DNA of 64,000 bases from Brachyhypopomus gauderio (lineage: Eukaryota > Chordata > Actinopteri > Gymnotiformes > Hypopomidae): NCBI RefSeq assembly GCF_052324685.1, contig NC_135225.1, forward strand, positions 10,977,503 through 11,041,502, given 5' to 3'. Numbering within the stretch: the stretch's first letter is position 1; each line of letters begins with the position of its first letter. Made by a program: the position numbers and the translations under genes. The notes under the pieces were generated by a model, which worked only from the letters and a program-made list of their open reading frames with translations, did not search any database and was not told the origin of the DNA. Shown in pieces: positions 11,281-35,257 of this stretch.

Positions 11281-14200
11281 TCAATCAGTCTCCTCTCCAG
11301 TCACATCAACCTCTTCATCTTCCTCTTCCAAGTCCTCCCCTGCGTCCTCATCCAGAATGGTGAGGAGTTGCCTCATCGATAAATGTGGCAGAACACCAGG
11401 AGAGCCCCAGACATCGTCCACAACTACTTCCTCGTCTTCATCGCAGTCCCAGTTGTCTGTGGACTCAAAGTTCACTCTAGCTGAAGGCACTGATGAAGGA
11501 CCCATAGCATTCCCCAGGGGGTTGATTACATCGGTCTCCTCAGACTCAGGAAGAACTTCTTTGCTTATTCTTGATGGTGTCTGTGTTACAGCTTTAACAG
11601 ATAAAACAAACCAGAAAATCAATATTATATATAGATTAGATAATGAACAATAATGCATTCAAAATAAACTAATTTGCTAATTGGCTGAACAGTGAAATCA
11701 TGCAAGAAACATTGGAAATCATGCAAGAAACATTTTAAACTGTCAAACTGTACAGAAACGTTTTGAAATGTTACAGTTCACAATATGTAACTAGATGCAT
11801 GAAAGTTTCACTGTTTAACGCTAGCCTTAGAAAAAATGAAAGTAAGGTCCTGATTAAATAAACAAATCTTCTCCCCATTAATTGTGCATGTGCTTAAAGT
11901 TGGCTATAAGCATACATGTAGACAGCATTCTCTGCAGCACTGGCTCTGACTAATAGCCTATACAGGGCAAGTGTGTTTAGTTCCCACTCAGTGTATGCTT
12001 TAGCTATGAGTGTAAATACTGTTCAGACAGAACTATAAACACTATCAATGCCTTTAGTCATAAGCAGGTCATACAGTGGAGATGCAGAGAAATTAGACTG
12101 CCAACATGGTAAAATCAACTTCAAAATAAAAATGAATTCTTGTCATGTCTGTTAGGTAAACCAAAAAAGTAGACATTCCTAATGTCATGTGCATCACGTT
12201 TCCCTAATTTATTAATGCTTAAATGTGTATTTCCAGTTAGGCAAACCTAATTTGGGCGTTTCACTTGGCCAAACAAATGTATTAAAAAAATACTTCATAG
12301 TGGAAAAATATACCATTACCTTCATCTGATGAAATGATTTCAGCTTCAGGAAACTGCGGTTCCTTTAAATTGTCCTCCTCAGCAGTAGCCCGTCCCTCTG
12401 TTATCGTTGCACTAGGGTGGCTTCCATCCATGCCAGTCTTCTCATCGCTCCATTCAGGATTATCTGCCCTATCTCCATCTGTAGTAACCAGAGTCTCTTC
12501 TACCACTTCCACATCACCATCACTTGTCTTGGCCCCATATTCAAAATCTCCAGTATTGTCCGATACTGCCTTTATTGATTCACTACAACCTGAAGTCTGC
12601 ATTTCCCAAAAGCTTTCTGAAATTTGTTCAGCTTTTAAAGCATTTTTAGCGCCTAATCTTGATTTCTCAATTGTCACATTATTTGTAATATCTTCAGACC
12701 TAAAAGGATGTTCGGTAATTTTACTACTTTCACTTTGAGTGGCACGAATATTGTTACATGTGTTTATAAACGGAACAGAACAGAAGTCAGAACCAAGTTC
12801 ATTATTCAGATCAATGTCGTGACTAGACAAATAAGGAAGAATGGAATTAATGCCAACATCTGTCTTTTTATCTGCTTGGATTCTACCAGTGTCTGTCACA
12901 CAGTTTCCATCAATTAAGCATCCATTTTTGCACTTGTATGAACTTTGCATCTCTTCACTGTCCCCACTGTTGACCGTGCCGTTTTCCAAGTCTGTCTTTT
13001 TGTTTTTACTTGTGTACAGAACGTCCTCCAGTTCACCATCTACTACCATCCTGGTCTGTTCTTTACCACCCTCTTCCACCCTTCTCTCTACTGTATTCTC
13101 CCCAGCTGCCCATTTCTCTTCCTGTTCGTCAATGCCCATCACCAGCTTGCTTCTTTTTGCAAGGCTCCGTACTCTAAATTCTCTCAAGTTCTTAGGGGTG
13201 AGTCCTGGTGGTGAAAGATTGGTGCAGCATTTTATTTCAGTCGTCTTAGAATTCTCTGCGCTCTGAAAACTGGACCTTGCTCGCAGGCCCATTGGCAGGA
13301 AACATTTTTTCTCAGTCATTCCTTTAGAATAAACGGCCTGGTGGAAAATATGATCAACAATGCTTGGCCGTTTATTTTGGCTAGCATGTCGAATGGCTTG
13401 TTTGGTTGTCTCAGCGTTCATATCAGTGTTTACTTCCCCATGCCCTGTTGAGACATTATTGAGCTGTGGTTCTAGTGCTGTACTGTCTTTACACTCATTT
13501 TTCACCAGGCTTTTTGCCTTGGGCAAACCATGGCGCTTAGCAAATCCTTCAGACAACCCAGCTATAGCCTGCTTTTTGCTTTCAGATTGTAGAAGACCCA
13601 AATCATGTTTCCCTTTTTTACGGGCCTTTCCACGTGCACGTTTTACTACAGTTCGTTTCTTATCCTTCTCCAGATGTCCTTCATTCTGTACAGACTCAGG
13701 GATTTTGCTCCTTTGTGTAGACTGTAAGTTATAATGGTCAGCAGAGCTGAAATCATCAAAACCTGCAGACAAGTTATTCAATTTCCTTACCTTGCTTAAG
13801 TTTTGCACAAAACCTGCAGCACAATCTGCTTTTTTACGGGGCCTCCCATGCCCACGTTTTACTACAAGAGTAGGTTCTTTCAGATCAGTCCCTTGTCTAG
13901 ATACACTTTGTTTTCTGCACTTAAGAGGTCGGCTTGTTTTGCATGGAGTTTTATCTCCTAAGGATGTCGAATTAGTTGGCACTCTTTTGATTGTCTTGCC
14001 AGACCTCAGCCAATCCATTTCCTCAGTACAAGTCTTACCAGTCTGCTTTGTGGTGTCAATGCTTGCCCCATTCCCTTCATTCACACTGCAAGGTTTGACC
14101 ATTTGTACATCTACTCCATTTGATTTAAAAGCAGTGATCTTGGTCCTTTTCTTGTCTTGTTCATTAGCCATTGCCTCAACACTGCATCTTTTCGTACAGG

Positions 14201-17200
14201 TCCTCTTGATGCACGAGGCCTTATCTGTTGGTCTGTCTGTCTTGCTTTTCTCCACTGTTCTTGGTGATGTCCGAGTCTCAAGGCACCAGCTTTGTGTAGT
14301 TACCAGCCCTAATCTGTTGTTAGTGGCCTTTTCAAAGTAATCCTTATTTGGTCTGAATTTACTTGAACGTTTCCTTAGCACCATCCCCTGACTTGACAAG
14401 GAAGCACAATTGTTTTGCTTTACATACAGAGGAGTATGTGATGGATTCAGCTGGTCAGCTTTACCACAAAATGTCTGCGGCAGGGGTAAAGAAACCATCA
14501 ATAGTGGTTGGTGGTCAACAGGTGATGCAGACAGCCATGAAGACATTTCCAATGGGTTTAGAGTACCAGACTCTTGCTTTTCTGATGCAAGGGGTGAAAG
14601 GCATCTTGGGAGTCTCATCTCATTGAAATTGGCCCCATTATCAGAATTTGGGGCTTCCACAATGGCTGTTTGCTTAAACCATGTTGCGTGCTTCATTGCT
14701 ATCGAGTTGGCCATGTCTCTTTTGGCTTCGGTGACTACATTTACTTTGTCTAATGAATGTTGTGCTAGACCGCTTGTGGTCACCTTTGAAATGTGCACAT
14801 CGCCACGACGTCCTTCACTGGTATTACAAAGAGCTTGTTTCATTGATTGAACATAGTTATTTGTCCATAAATTATTGTCCAACACATTCTTCAACTCACC
14901 TACATTTTGGTGTGGCAGCCAGACATTTTCAGTACAAACAGGAAGGGTGAATGCTGGGACTTTTTCTGATACAGTGTACAGAAATGCAGATGATGAATGA
15001 GACTCTTTTTGTGGTGCAACATGCAGAGACTCAACAAATGATGCTGAATGACTTCCTACTGATGCCATATTCTTGAGCTCCACTGTCCTGCATCTGGACT
15101 GGCACTCTAAATTTGGACCTGCAGAACCTACACACAACAAAGCATGATCAAAGCATGATATTTATCAATACCCATACACATGTTTATGCTTCTCATAAAT
15201 AATACACAACATATTCCTAACATGACATGTCTTGAGGCCAGGAAAGAGCAAAATGTGCAGATGAAAATAATAGATACTTGGGAGAGAAAATAACTGTTCA
15301 CTTAAATAAAAACGATTAAAGTGTTGACGAATCATATTCAGTAACTATTCACTGTATTACCATCGTTTCATTTTAAAAAGTTTTAAAACTTACTGAAAAT
15401 AAGCAACTGCTCATTCATTTCTTATAGCAACTATTTTTGGTAAATTTTTTATAATTATTTCTGGGGAAAGAAAATTATATGCATCATTTTGTAATTTAGG
15501 AAGAATGCTCAGATGTAAACAGTGCAATTGTTTATACTTTTCTGGAAAGTAAATCAAGCAAACAAACCTGAACAACACTTGTACAAGTAGGACATTTACC
15601 TGCTGCTTGTTGTCGAGAGGAAACCGACGTCATCTTGCCAGTGTAACGTTCACTAGCTTCAATGTTATGGCTGTCATTATTAGCTGGGGCAGCTTCACAC
15701 TGATCCATTTTTGGATCCAGGTGTGAACATAGCTGGGTTAAATGATGTATGCCGTTTCCATCCGTTGATTCTGAGGGCAAGATGTTTATACCCATCATAA
15801 CCATATCCTCCAGCAGCCTTACAATATGCTCATCAGACTCCTCAGCCTGTGGCAGACCTTCTGGTGCTGGCTGCATTTGTAAAGGAGAGGAGAGAAGAAC
15901 AGGATCATGGGTAGGGAGATGAGGCTTTTCTGAACTGGCTCTGGCAGGGGTTGCAGGAGATGATGTGTTCATGTCTGAAGGGGGTGTGAGTGTAACAGTT
16001 CCAAGGCTCCGACACAGCAGTGCTGGAGAATGGTCCATCTGAAGTCCAAGGCTGGTCATCTGGTTCTGTATGAATGTAGTGAGACAAGAGGGGGGAGGGC
16101 ACGTCATGAATCAGCAGCAGATTTAATAAAAAACATTTAAATGCAATTAAATGTAAGATGGCTACCAACATGTATAAATTATTTTCTAAATACAACTTAT
16201 CCTCTGAAAAGGAAGTACCTCAAAGTCACAATACATAATTCCTGGACCAGCATGACAGAGCTTTGAAGCAGCTGATCTACTCACTATTGTTTCATCTGCT
16301 TGGCTCTCATTGTGGATGCTAACAATCTCCCACAATGCCTCTCTGCTTCTCCTCTTCAGTTTAATCTTCAGTGAAATCCGAGTCTCTCCAGATTGTTCAA
16401 AAGCAGAGCTATTTTGGAGACCAAGCTTCTCAATTAGCTTGTGGAAGTCTTTACCCCCAATTCTTTTTGTTCTCTCCAAGGTCCCAGGATTCAGAGGTTC
16501 AGATCCAGTTTGCTTAACATTCAAAAACTCTATTTGTTTTTGTTCCTGACCTTCTTTGCTTAACTGGTCTGTCTTCTTAGGATTTTTGCCTCTATTCACT
16601 TCCATCTGCTGGCAGCACTTCAAGTGAGCAGGAGCCAGTGCTTCACTAAGGCTGGAGCACGAGGCAGCAGCAGTGTCATTTAACAAGTCAACACCAGCAA
16701 GTGGAGAAATGGTGCTGTCCTCACTAGACATGAAAGCTAAAGCAGGAGACCTGACTGTAGACAGTCCAGACTCCAACACACAGCAAGCATCTGTAAAAAT
16801 ACCTTCAGGACTATCTGTCTGAGTCCCTGCATGTGTAAAGCTCTGGCCCTCTGTCAGGACCAGTGGCGCTTCCCTTTCCTCTTCTGTCTGCAGACCAATT
16901 TCCCTCCAACTCGTAGCTTTGTCCTGATGCCCATTTGCATGTTTTTTCTTCCCACCTAACAGATTACTGAAGCCAAGTCTGTGGGCAACATCAAACACCT
17001 CCTTCTGTTCACCAAGACTCTCTCCTTCTATCTCCCCAGAGTACATGAACCCAACTAGCTTGAGAAGGGCATTAGCCCCTATTGCATGAAGCTTGACCAG
17101 TCTGCTCTGCCCCACTGGAAGTGAAGGAGAGTTGGCGAGGACTCTTGAAAAAACTGGGCTGAGGGCAGACAACACACAGCTATGTGCAGGAATGGAGACA

Positions 17201-17699
17201 CCTAGGAGAGTAAGAGTATAATAATTTTGCATTATAGAAGCTTTAAGCAACCCTTTTACGGCACACAGAAATGACCCAAGTTAAACACAAAATGGTAAAA
17301 CTTGCCTTAAGCTTACATATACTTCACAAATACTGCAACAAAATTAAATAAATGATCTTTAGCCCCATTAAAATGTATCATTAAAAAATTATATTCTTAA
17401 GAGGTTAGAAATTGCAAATAAAAGCAGAGTGGTGCTGGCTTCTATTACTTTTTACTTTTCCACATTAATGTAATAAATAGATAAAGCTGAAGGAGTAATT
17501 TAATCCACTTATATGGTTCAGTGAGAAATATTTAGGGAGTTCAACAGCAACCACAGAACAGGCCTGGCAGGAGTATTTCTTTCCCTTCTCTCTCACCCTC
17601 GGCCTGCAGCAGTGTGTCACAGTGGAGGCTGCCATGCTGCTGTTTCTGTAGTTCACGGAGGAGGAGCAGAGCAAAGCCAGGGTGCCTGTGTCTCCACAT
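11281..17699 (-). CDS. btbd18: BTBD18-like BTB/POZ nuclear protein, enlarged
   Basis: Five coding exons read on the minus strand: 17699-17597, 17201-16219, 16065-15600, 15127-12320 and 11591-11281. The sum is 4671 nt (1556 aa), against about 712 aa in human BTBD18. Residues about 20-115 form a BTB/POZ domain: LHCDTLLQAEG, PAHSCVLSALSPVF and LLKLVGFMYSGEIEG match the BTBD18 order. Near the end of exon 2 a basic stretch and LWEIV match the mammalian WEVV region. The last exon has the family's acidic C terminus. Exon 4 alone encodes 936 residues with no domain except basic AT-hook-like motifs, GHGRPRKK near residue 943 and a weaker RARGKARKK near 1013. Mouse BTBD18 is a nuclear factor for pachytene piRNA precursor transcription; that role here is inference. 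ATG 17699 is the first in frame, but codons upstream stay open, so a 5' exon could add residues. Confidence 0.88.
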
Positions 17700-18566
17700 T
17701 TTGAGAACTTCACATGAAACAATTCGACGTAGAAACGAAAACAGAAAAAATGTTGTTGTAATGACACATGGTCATATTTACTACTAAACACAGTAGCTGT
17801 ATACAGTTCTGATGCCCATCAGACATAAACACAGATTTAAAAATGTAATATATGAATGATCACACCCAACCATCGGTGTAGTTTTGTATACTTAAATGAA
17901 ACACCACAGCAAACATTACCAGCTATCTATATGAGTTTGAAGACGTGGAGGATTAATTATCATACATTACTGGACAAGATTCCGTGTATCATAAATCTTA
18001 CAGTTTACTTACACTCAAAGTCGTAAACTACACGAGTGCTTAGAAGTAAATGACGAAGTTGAAACCGATGTAACACGACATGACAAACTTCCATCGTCGC
18101 TAGGTAGGTAATAGTCAGCAAGATATATGTCGATTTAGGCCTAGCTAACTAAAGTTAGTTTTAAAAAATATACTACCGAAGAAATGGAGCAACACATACT
18201 CATTACAAAGCTTGACTACAATAAATTTGCATTAATTTGAATAAGCATCGTTTAGGGGACAGGTAGCTAGCTTGACAGCTAATTTATGTTAGCTACCTAA
18301 TGTGAGATTGTACAATTGTCTATTATTTGCCCACCTTTTGACTTTTTGGACCTCCTCGCAGAAAAACAAAAGATGTTACTGAACGAGTTTGTCTTTCTTA
18401 ATTGCAACTGTCAGGTTTACTAGCTAGTATGGTGGCCCTGAAAGCCCATCGCGGTGCAAAAGAAAAACGCGCTGCAAATATGCAAAGCAACTTCATCAAA
18501 ATGACAACACACTGCAAATCCAGTCATAACACAACGGATGTGTCTGGACGAATTATCTTACGCAGG
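17700..18566. other. btbd18 upstream region
   Basis: This region lies upstream of the first recognised btbd18 exon and is AT-rich, with several GCTAGCTA-type runs near 18120-18300. It presumably contains the btbd18 promoter and any 5' UTR exon, but no single site is clear enough to call. Confidence 0.4.
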
Positions 18567-18743
18567 CAGAGGTGTCAATTCCAGGTTCAGAAAGTAAAAG
18601 TCCTCACCAGGATTTGCTCAGGCTTCCTGGATTGTGTTGATTCCACTAATTTTACCTGGATTGCACTAATTAGCTAATCTAGCAAGCTTGAGCAAAATCC
18701 TGGTGAGGATTTATACTTTCTGAACCTGGATTATACAACTCTG
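18567..18743. mobile_element. Short inverted-repeat element (MITE-like), 177 bp
   Basis: Two arms of about 55 bp face each other. The left starts CAGAGGTGTCAATTCCAGG and continues through TTCAGAAAGTAAAAGTCC to a CTCACCAGGATTTGCTC segment. The right arm reversed is the same with a few changes. About 65 bp of unrelated centre separates them and there is no coding capacity. Such fold-back elements are common non-autonomous DNA transposons in fish. I cannot identify a clear target duplication. Confidence 0.75.
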
Positions 18744-18847
18744 ACCATCAGTACACAAGCAACATACTATGAGACATACTATATCATTTACCTTACCCTT
18801 GATAAAATCACTTTTCAGTCACTGCTTATATCAGGTAATCTAAATGC

Positions 18848-18935
18848 AGGGTTCGTACGGGTGCTTGAAATCCTGGAAAATGCTTGACTTTTAACGTTCT
18901 GTTTTCCAGGCCTGGAAAGTGCTGGAACTTTGGAG
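18848..18935. repeat. Likely dispersed repeat fragment
   Basis: The block starting GGGTTCGTACGGGTGCTTG, followed by CCTGGAAAATGCTTGAC and later GCCTGGAAAGTGCTGG, resembles a high-copy dispersed fish repeat and has an internal self-similar CCTGGAAA motif. The family cannot be fixed without a library search. Confidence 0.35.
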
Positions 18936-19015
18936 AAAGGCTTCACTCACACCTCCATGTACGTCATAATCCAAGAACAGTTGGCTCTCGAGGAACTGGT
19001 GTTACACAGGAATCT

Positions 19016-19560
19016 GTGAGCACCGAAATCTGTGACCGCAGAAACCATTGTTGTACATTCTCCGCATGTGTGAGAAATAAGGTACGATTCTTTACCTCTT
19101 AGTTATCTGGAGATTAAAGACTTGGACATGGATTCATCTGAACTGTAATATTTAAGAGACAACACACAGGCATAAAATGTGCAACAGCGGTCTGCGGTTA
19201 CAGAATTTGATAGTAACAGATTCCTATGAGAAAAGAGGTAAATTATCGTACTAACCACTCTATAGCATGTCAGTAGTAAGTACAAACTGAACAATTTAGC
19301 CAAGTGTTTCAGGAAAATTTTTTTTATTGTATTCTTTCTACGTAGTGAAATTAATTGTAAACATCAAAAATGTTTACTTGTGCATGTATGATAGACAAGT
19401 CATTTAGTTACTTACATTAACTTCCTTCTAAATTACAATAAATTATTGTGTACCTATACCAGAATATATGTCAACACTACCTTTCACTGTACCATTTCAC
19501 TGTACCAACATTGTTGCGCAGAGAATGCGCAACAATGGTCTCTGTGGTCACAGATTTAGG
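19016..19560. repeat. Three copies of a 40-bp motif, one inverted
   Basis: A motif resembling GCAACAATGGTCTCTGTGGT, followed by CACAGATTT, occurs on the plus strand at 19522-19560 and, diverged, at 19173-19213. It occurs on the minus strand at 19016-19062. The pair 19016-19062 and 19173-19213 is inverted and its similarity continues outward, as expected of terminal inverted repeats of a small decayed transposon. No open frame was found. Confidence 0.55.
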
Positions 19561-20772
19561 TGCAACACCGGCTTTTTGCCCTCAGATGCAACATAGTTTT
19601 ACAATTTCTGTGTGGTTTTTTTTTAATATGGCTGAATTAAAAATTGATTATTCTATATCATTATAAAGAAAGGAGGAGCGAGTGAAATAAAGAAAAACTG
19701 TTCTTTGAAGGGGAGCCGACTCAAGGACTGATTCAAGGAGTTTGTTTTAGACCTGCTGTTTCCAGTCTGCTTTTTTCTTGCACACAGTTAGCTGGTGATT
19801 AACAGCAATAACATGACAGGAGGCAGTGATAGCTATCAGCTTGTGTGGGGCAGCTATCTCCCAGTCAGTTTTCGTGTTTTCGTCCCCTCAGTCAGCAAAA
19901 ATGACACAGATATGCCGGTGTTCTGAAAATCTACCCATCGAGTTGTCCAACTAGGGCTACTGCGCATGCTAATTTCACGTCAGTCAGCTCACACCCGTAG
20001 CGCAAAATTATAGACATATCTATCGATTCATGCTACCATGTCAAAATGCACTGCCGCAGTACATTTTACAATGTACTTGGCTAGCTAGGCATTTAAACAA
20101 ACTAATGGTTAAAAACTGTTTAAAAATCCAATTTAATAACTTTTCTAAATAGCTAGCTACATTTGAAGAGCTTTACTAAAATGCACTTTAACGTGTTGTG
20201 ACTACATTCGCATTTGCACGTTTAACATTGATGAATTTGCTTTGCATATTTGCAGCGCGGTGGGTTCTCTCGGCCACCGTTGATCAGAGATGGCCTCGAT
20301 TGCTTAACCTTAGTGTCATGGACGTTTAATCTGGATTTTGTATTGCATCCGAATTTTAGCGTCAACTAATGCAAGTTACATTTTTGATTTTTTAAATATT
20401 TAAAAATAAGTGAAAATGAATCAAAGAAAAAAAAGGGTTGAAAGCAGGAGGGGGTGCCCAATTTAAATGCAAATATTTTGAGCTCTAGAAATTCAAAGGC
20501 GTTTACACTTCAAAATCTAGTGAGATTTGCTTCCATATTCTAACTCGTTCTGTGAACGCATTACCAAGGAAGTGATGGAAGTGGCCAGAGCCGTAACATT
20601 ACGAATGAGGAATTTCAGCTTTACAGCGATTTTCACGTCAATAATACACAATAAAAACGTCCAAGCTTTGGAAAAAAAAAAAATCATCCTTTTATTAAAA
20701 ACGGTATTGCTAAGTTACATGTTCAAGGAAGAAAGGTGCAATGTTTAAGAGCCAAGGAAAAGAGATGAAATA
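19561..20772. other. Intergenic between btbd18 and the ctnnd1 3' end
   Basis: AT-rich sequence without a supportable exon. GCTAGCTA runs and short A or T tracts are the only notable features. Confidence 0.5.
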
Positions 20773-20778
20773 TTTATT
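20773..20778 (-). terminator. ctnnd1: Candidate poly(A) signal of ctnnd1
   Basis: The minus strand reads AATAAA here, and again at 20691-20696, 2.3 kb past the ctnnd1 stop. The intervening 20779-23050 is AT-rich, has no coding exon and probably forms the long ctnnd1 3' UTR. Other AATAAA hexamers near 21080 could give a shorter form. Confidence 0.35.
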
Positions 20779-23050
20779 ACCAGAATGATCAGATTTTTTT
20801 AGTCTTGCATATAAACTGTATGACAACGGACAATACATGACACATGAACGATTTTTTTTCTTGGTTTTGTTTTTAATTAAAAGATATAAACTGTAAATGC
20901 ATTTAATTAAAAATAAAACTGATTGCATATGCATTCACCCACAACAGCCCAAGAAAAACAATTACCCAAAATCATAATATAAAAAAGGGAAAAAACAAAA
21001 TAACAAAGAGACATAAAACCAAGAGGGAAAATAATTAAAATTAACAAATATTCTCTGGTATATATAGTTAAATGTGCTTTTATTTTTTATCTAAATATCA
21101 AGCTAGAATCAAAATCCGAGCTCAGCCTCAATTTCTCTGGTAACAGATTTCTTGTCATTTTAAGAGATTCATTAAGAAGTCTTTTCCATCCCTCGGAAAG
21201 TCCACAGGTTCATGAAACATATGAACAACCAAACACAGTCGACTGTCCCTTACTTTTCTAGATTCTCTTTAAAAATCCATTGTTTAACTGGTCAGATTAC
21301 TGTAGTGTGTTACAGGGAAAACGCTAGGGAGAGAAAGGTAAAACTAAAGAAATCATTGGTCGTGTGTGCGTGTGTGTATGGTGGGGTTGATTTCAAACAA
21401 CCTTAACTCCTAGTGCTAGAGTATTCCTTCAGCAAATATCTACATCAGACGCACTGTGCATTTCAAATCTGCAGTCTTAAGGAACGAGCGCCATGCTCAT
21501 CACGTGGAAACCAAAGCAAACTCCGTCATTCACACCCAACACAGACAGGCACTGGAGGGGAGAGGCTGAACACAGGGCCCACTCTGGGTCCTAAAGCCTA
21601 CACCTAGCACTTCCTCACACATTCTTCCAAAACCCATGCTCATACTCGTACACGCACACTCACACAGAAGCCCAGGTGACTGATCTGTGAGCAAAGCGTT
21701 CGAGTGTAAGCAGGGCGGATTTGTTAGACGCCATCATATTTACACACTCATCTATATTCAGACAACAGGAAATGAAGAACTCAACTGGTCCACAGGATTT
21801 AGCTCAGAGTGCAAGCACCGTTTTTGGATCATATGCTCTATGGTAACTGTTCATCCTAGTCATCTGATCCACAGACAGCACTCCCCACTCTGAGGTGTTT
21901 TATAAATATGGCACCCTGTCTAAAAACTGAGAATCAGGAACCATTTCTCACTTTGTTTTCCAAACATCTTGAGAAGGGGGGAATTTTCTTTGCATCGATG
22001 CCTTATAGAGCACTTGATACAGGGCAAACCAATTAGAACAGGTTTCTCTACCCATAACTGAACATCACTGCTTAACCTCTCCTCTATCAATATCTAACTA
22101 CACAATTGGCATCACCAGTCTCCTTAGAGAGTCAACAAGTTATCACAACAACAACAAACAAGCTGCAAAAACTGACCAAGGGCGAGTGGTATCTGCTTCA
22201 GTGGTAACTTAGTTGTGAGGCAATGGTTAAATTACAAAATGGACCCATTCCCTTCCCAAAACATAAATGACACGTTTTGAGATACTGTATATACATAGGT
22301 TCTCTCCCCTTAAATTGTCACTTACAAGACAGTGGTGTTTGGCATAAATGTTCATCACTGTCTACTGCAAAGCAAATTGAAACATGGGAAAAAATCCAAT
22401 GCAAGTATAGATCATTCTTATAGCTACATAAATTCCTAAGAAAAAAGGTAAGGTAGTGGCAGTTTGAAAAGCATGAGTATGAAATAATGCAAGTCATTAG
22501 TGTCTAAAAGATACAGACAAGCACAATACAGTGACAAATGTAGTGGTGGGACGAATAAATATAGCGCCAACTTATATAGTTATTAGTAAACGAGGTCACA
22601 AATGTCAAATGTAGTGGGAGGACTGAGGTCATAATGTAGAAGAAACCCAATCGATGAAGTCATAACTGCTTTTGTAGAGACCACATTCACATACGATGTT
22701 GTTCTACAAGAATTACTAAAAGTAAAAATAGAAAAAAAAGATGTAGGAATGGGAGGAAGAGACTTGTTTTAGTTAAACTATTCTTTCACACGAAAGGCAA
22801 AAATTTGTGGTCTGTGTCAAATAGTACCACGTGGAAAAATGTCAATGTAGTGTTTGCCTCCTCAAACAGTGGCTGTCAGTCATTAGGATCTCAGAGAAGG
22901 AGAGAGAGGGGTGTGTTGGGGGGTAATGATTGAGGACGAGATTCTTTTTCATCACTGATTAGTGTGTCTGTGGTCCCTTCGTGATGAGATCGGCGGCTCA
23001 GCAGGGACAGTAAGCAGGAGGGGGGCGCTCACCGCGAGTAATACACACTA
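20779..23050 (-). other. ctnnd1: Probable ctnnd1 3' UTR
   Basis: This is 2.3 kb of AT-rich sequence directly downstream of the ctnnd1 stop with no exon of any other gene. Its extent rests only on candidate poly(A) signals. p120-catenin mRNAs in vertebrates carry long 3' UTRs, which agrees with this reading. Confidence 0.45.
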
Positions 23051-35252
<12,202 letters not shown>

Positions 35253-35257
35253 ACACA

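Noticed and set aside
12334..14850. Plus-strand frames inside the btbd18 region
   Set aside because: Antisense shadows of the large btbd18 exon, with no homology of their own.
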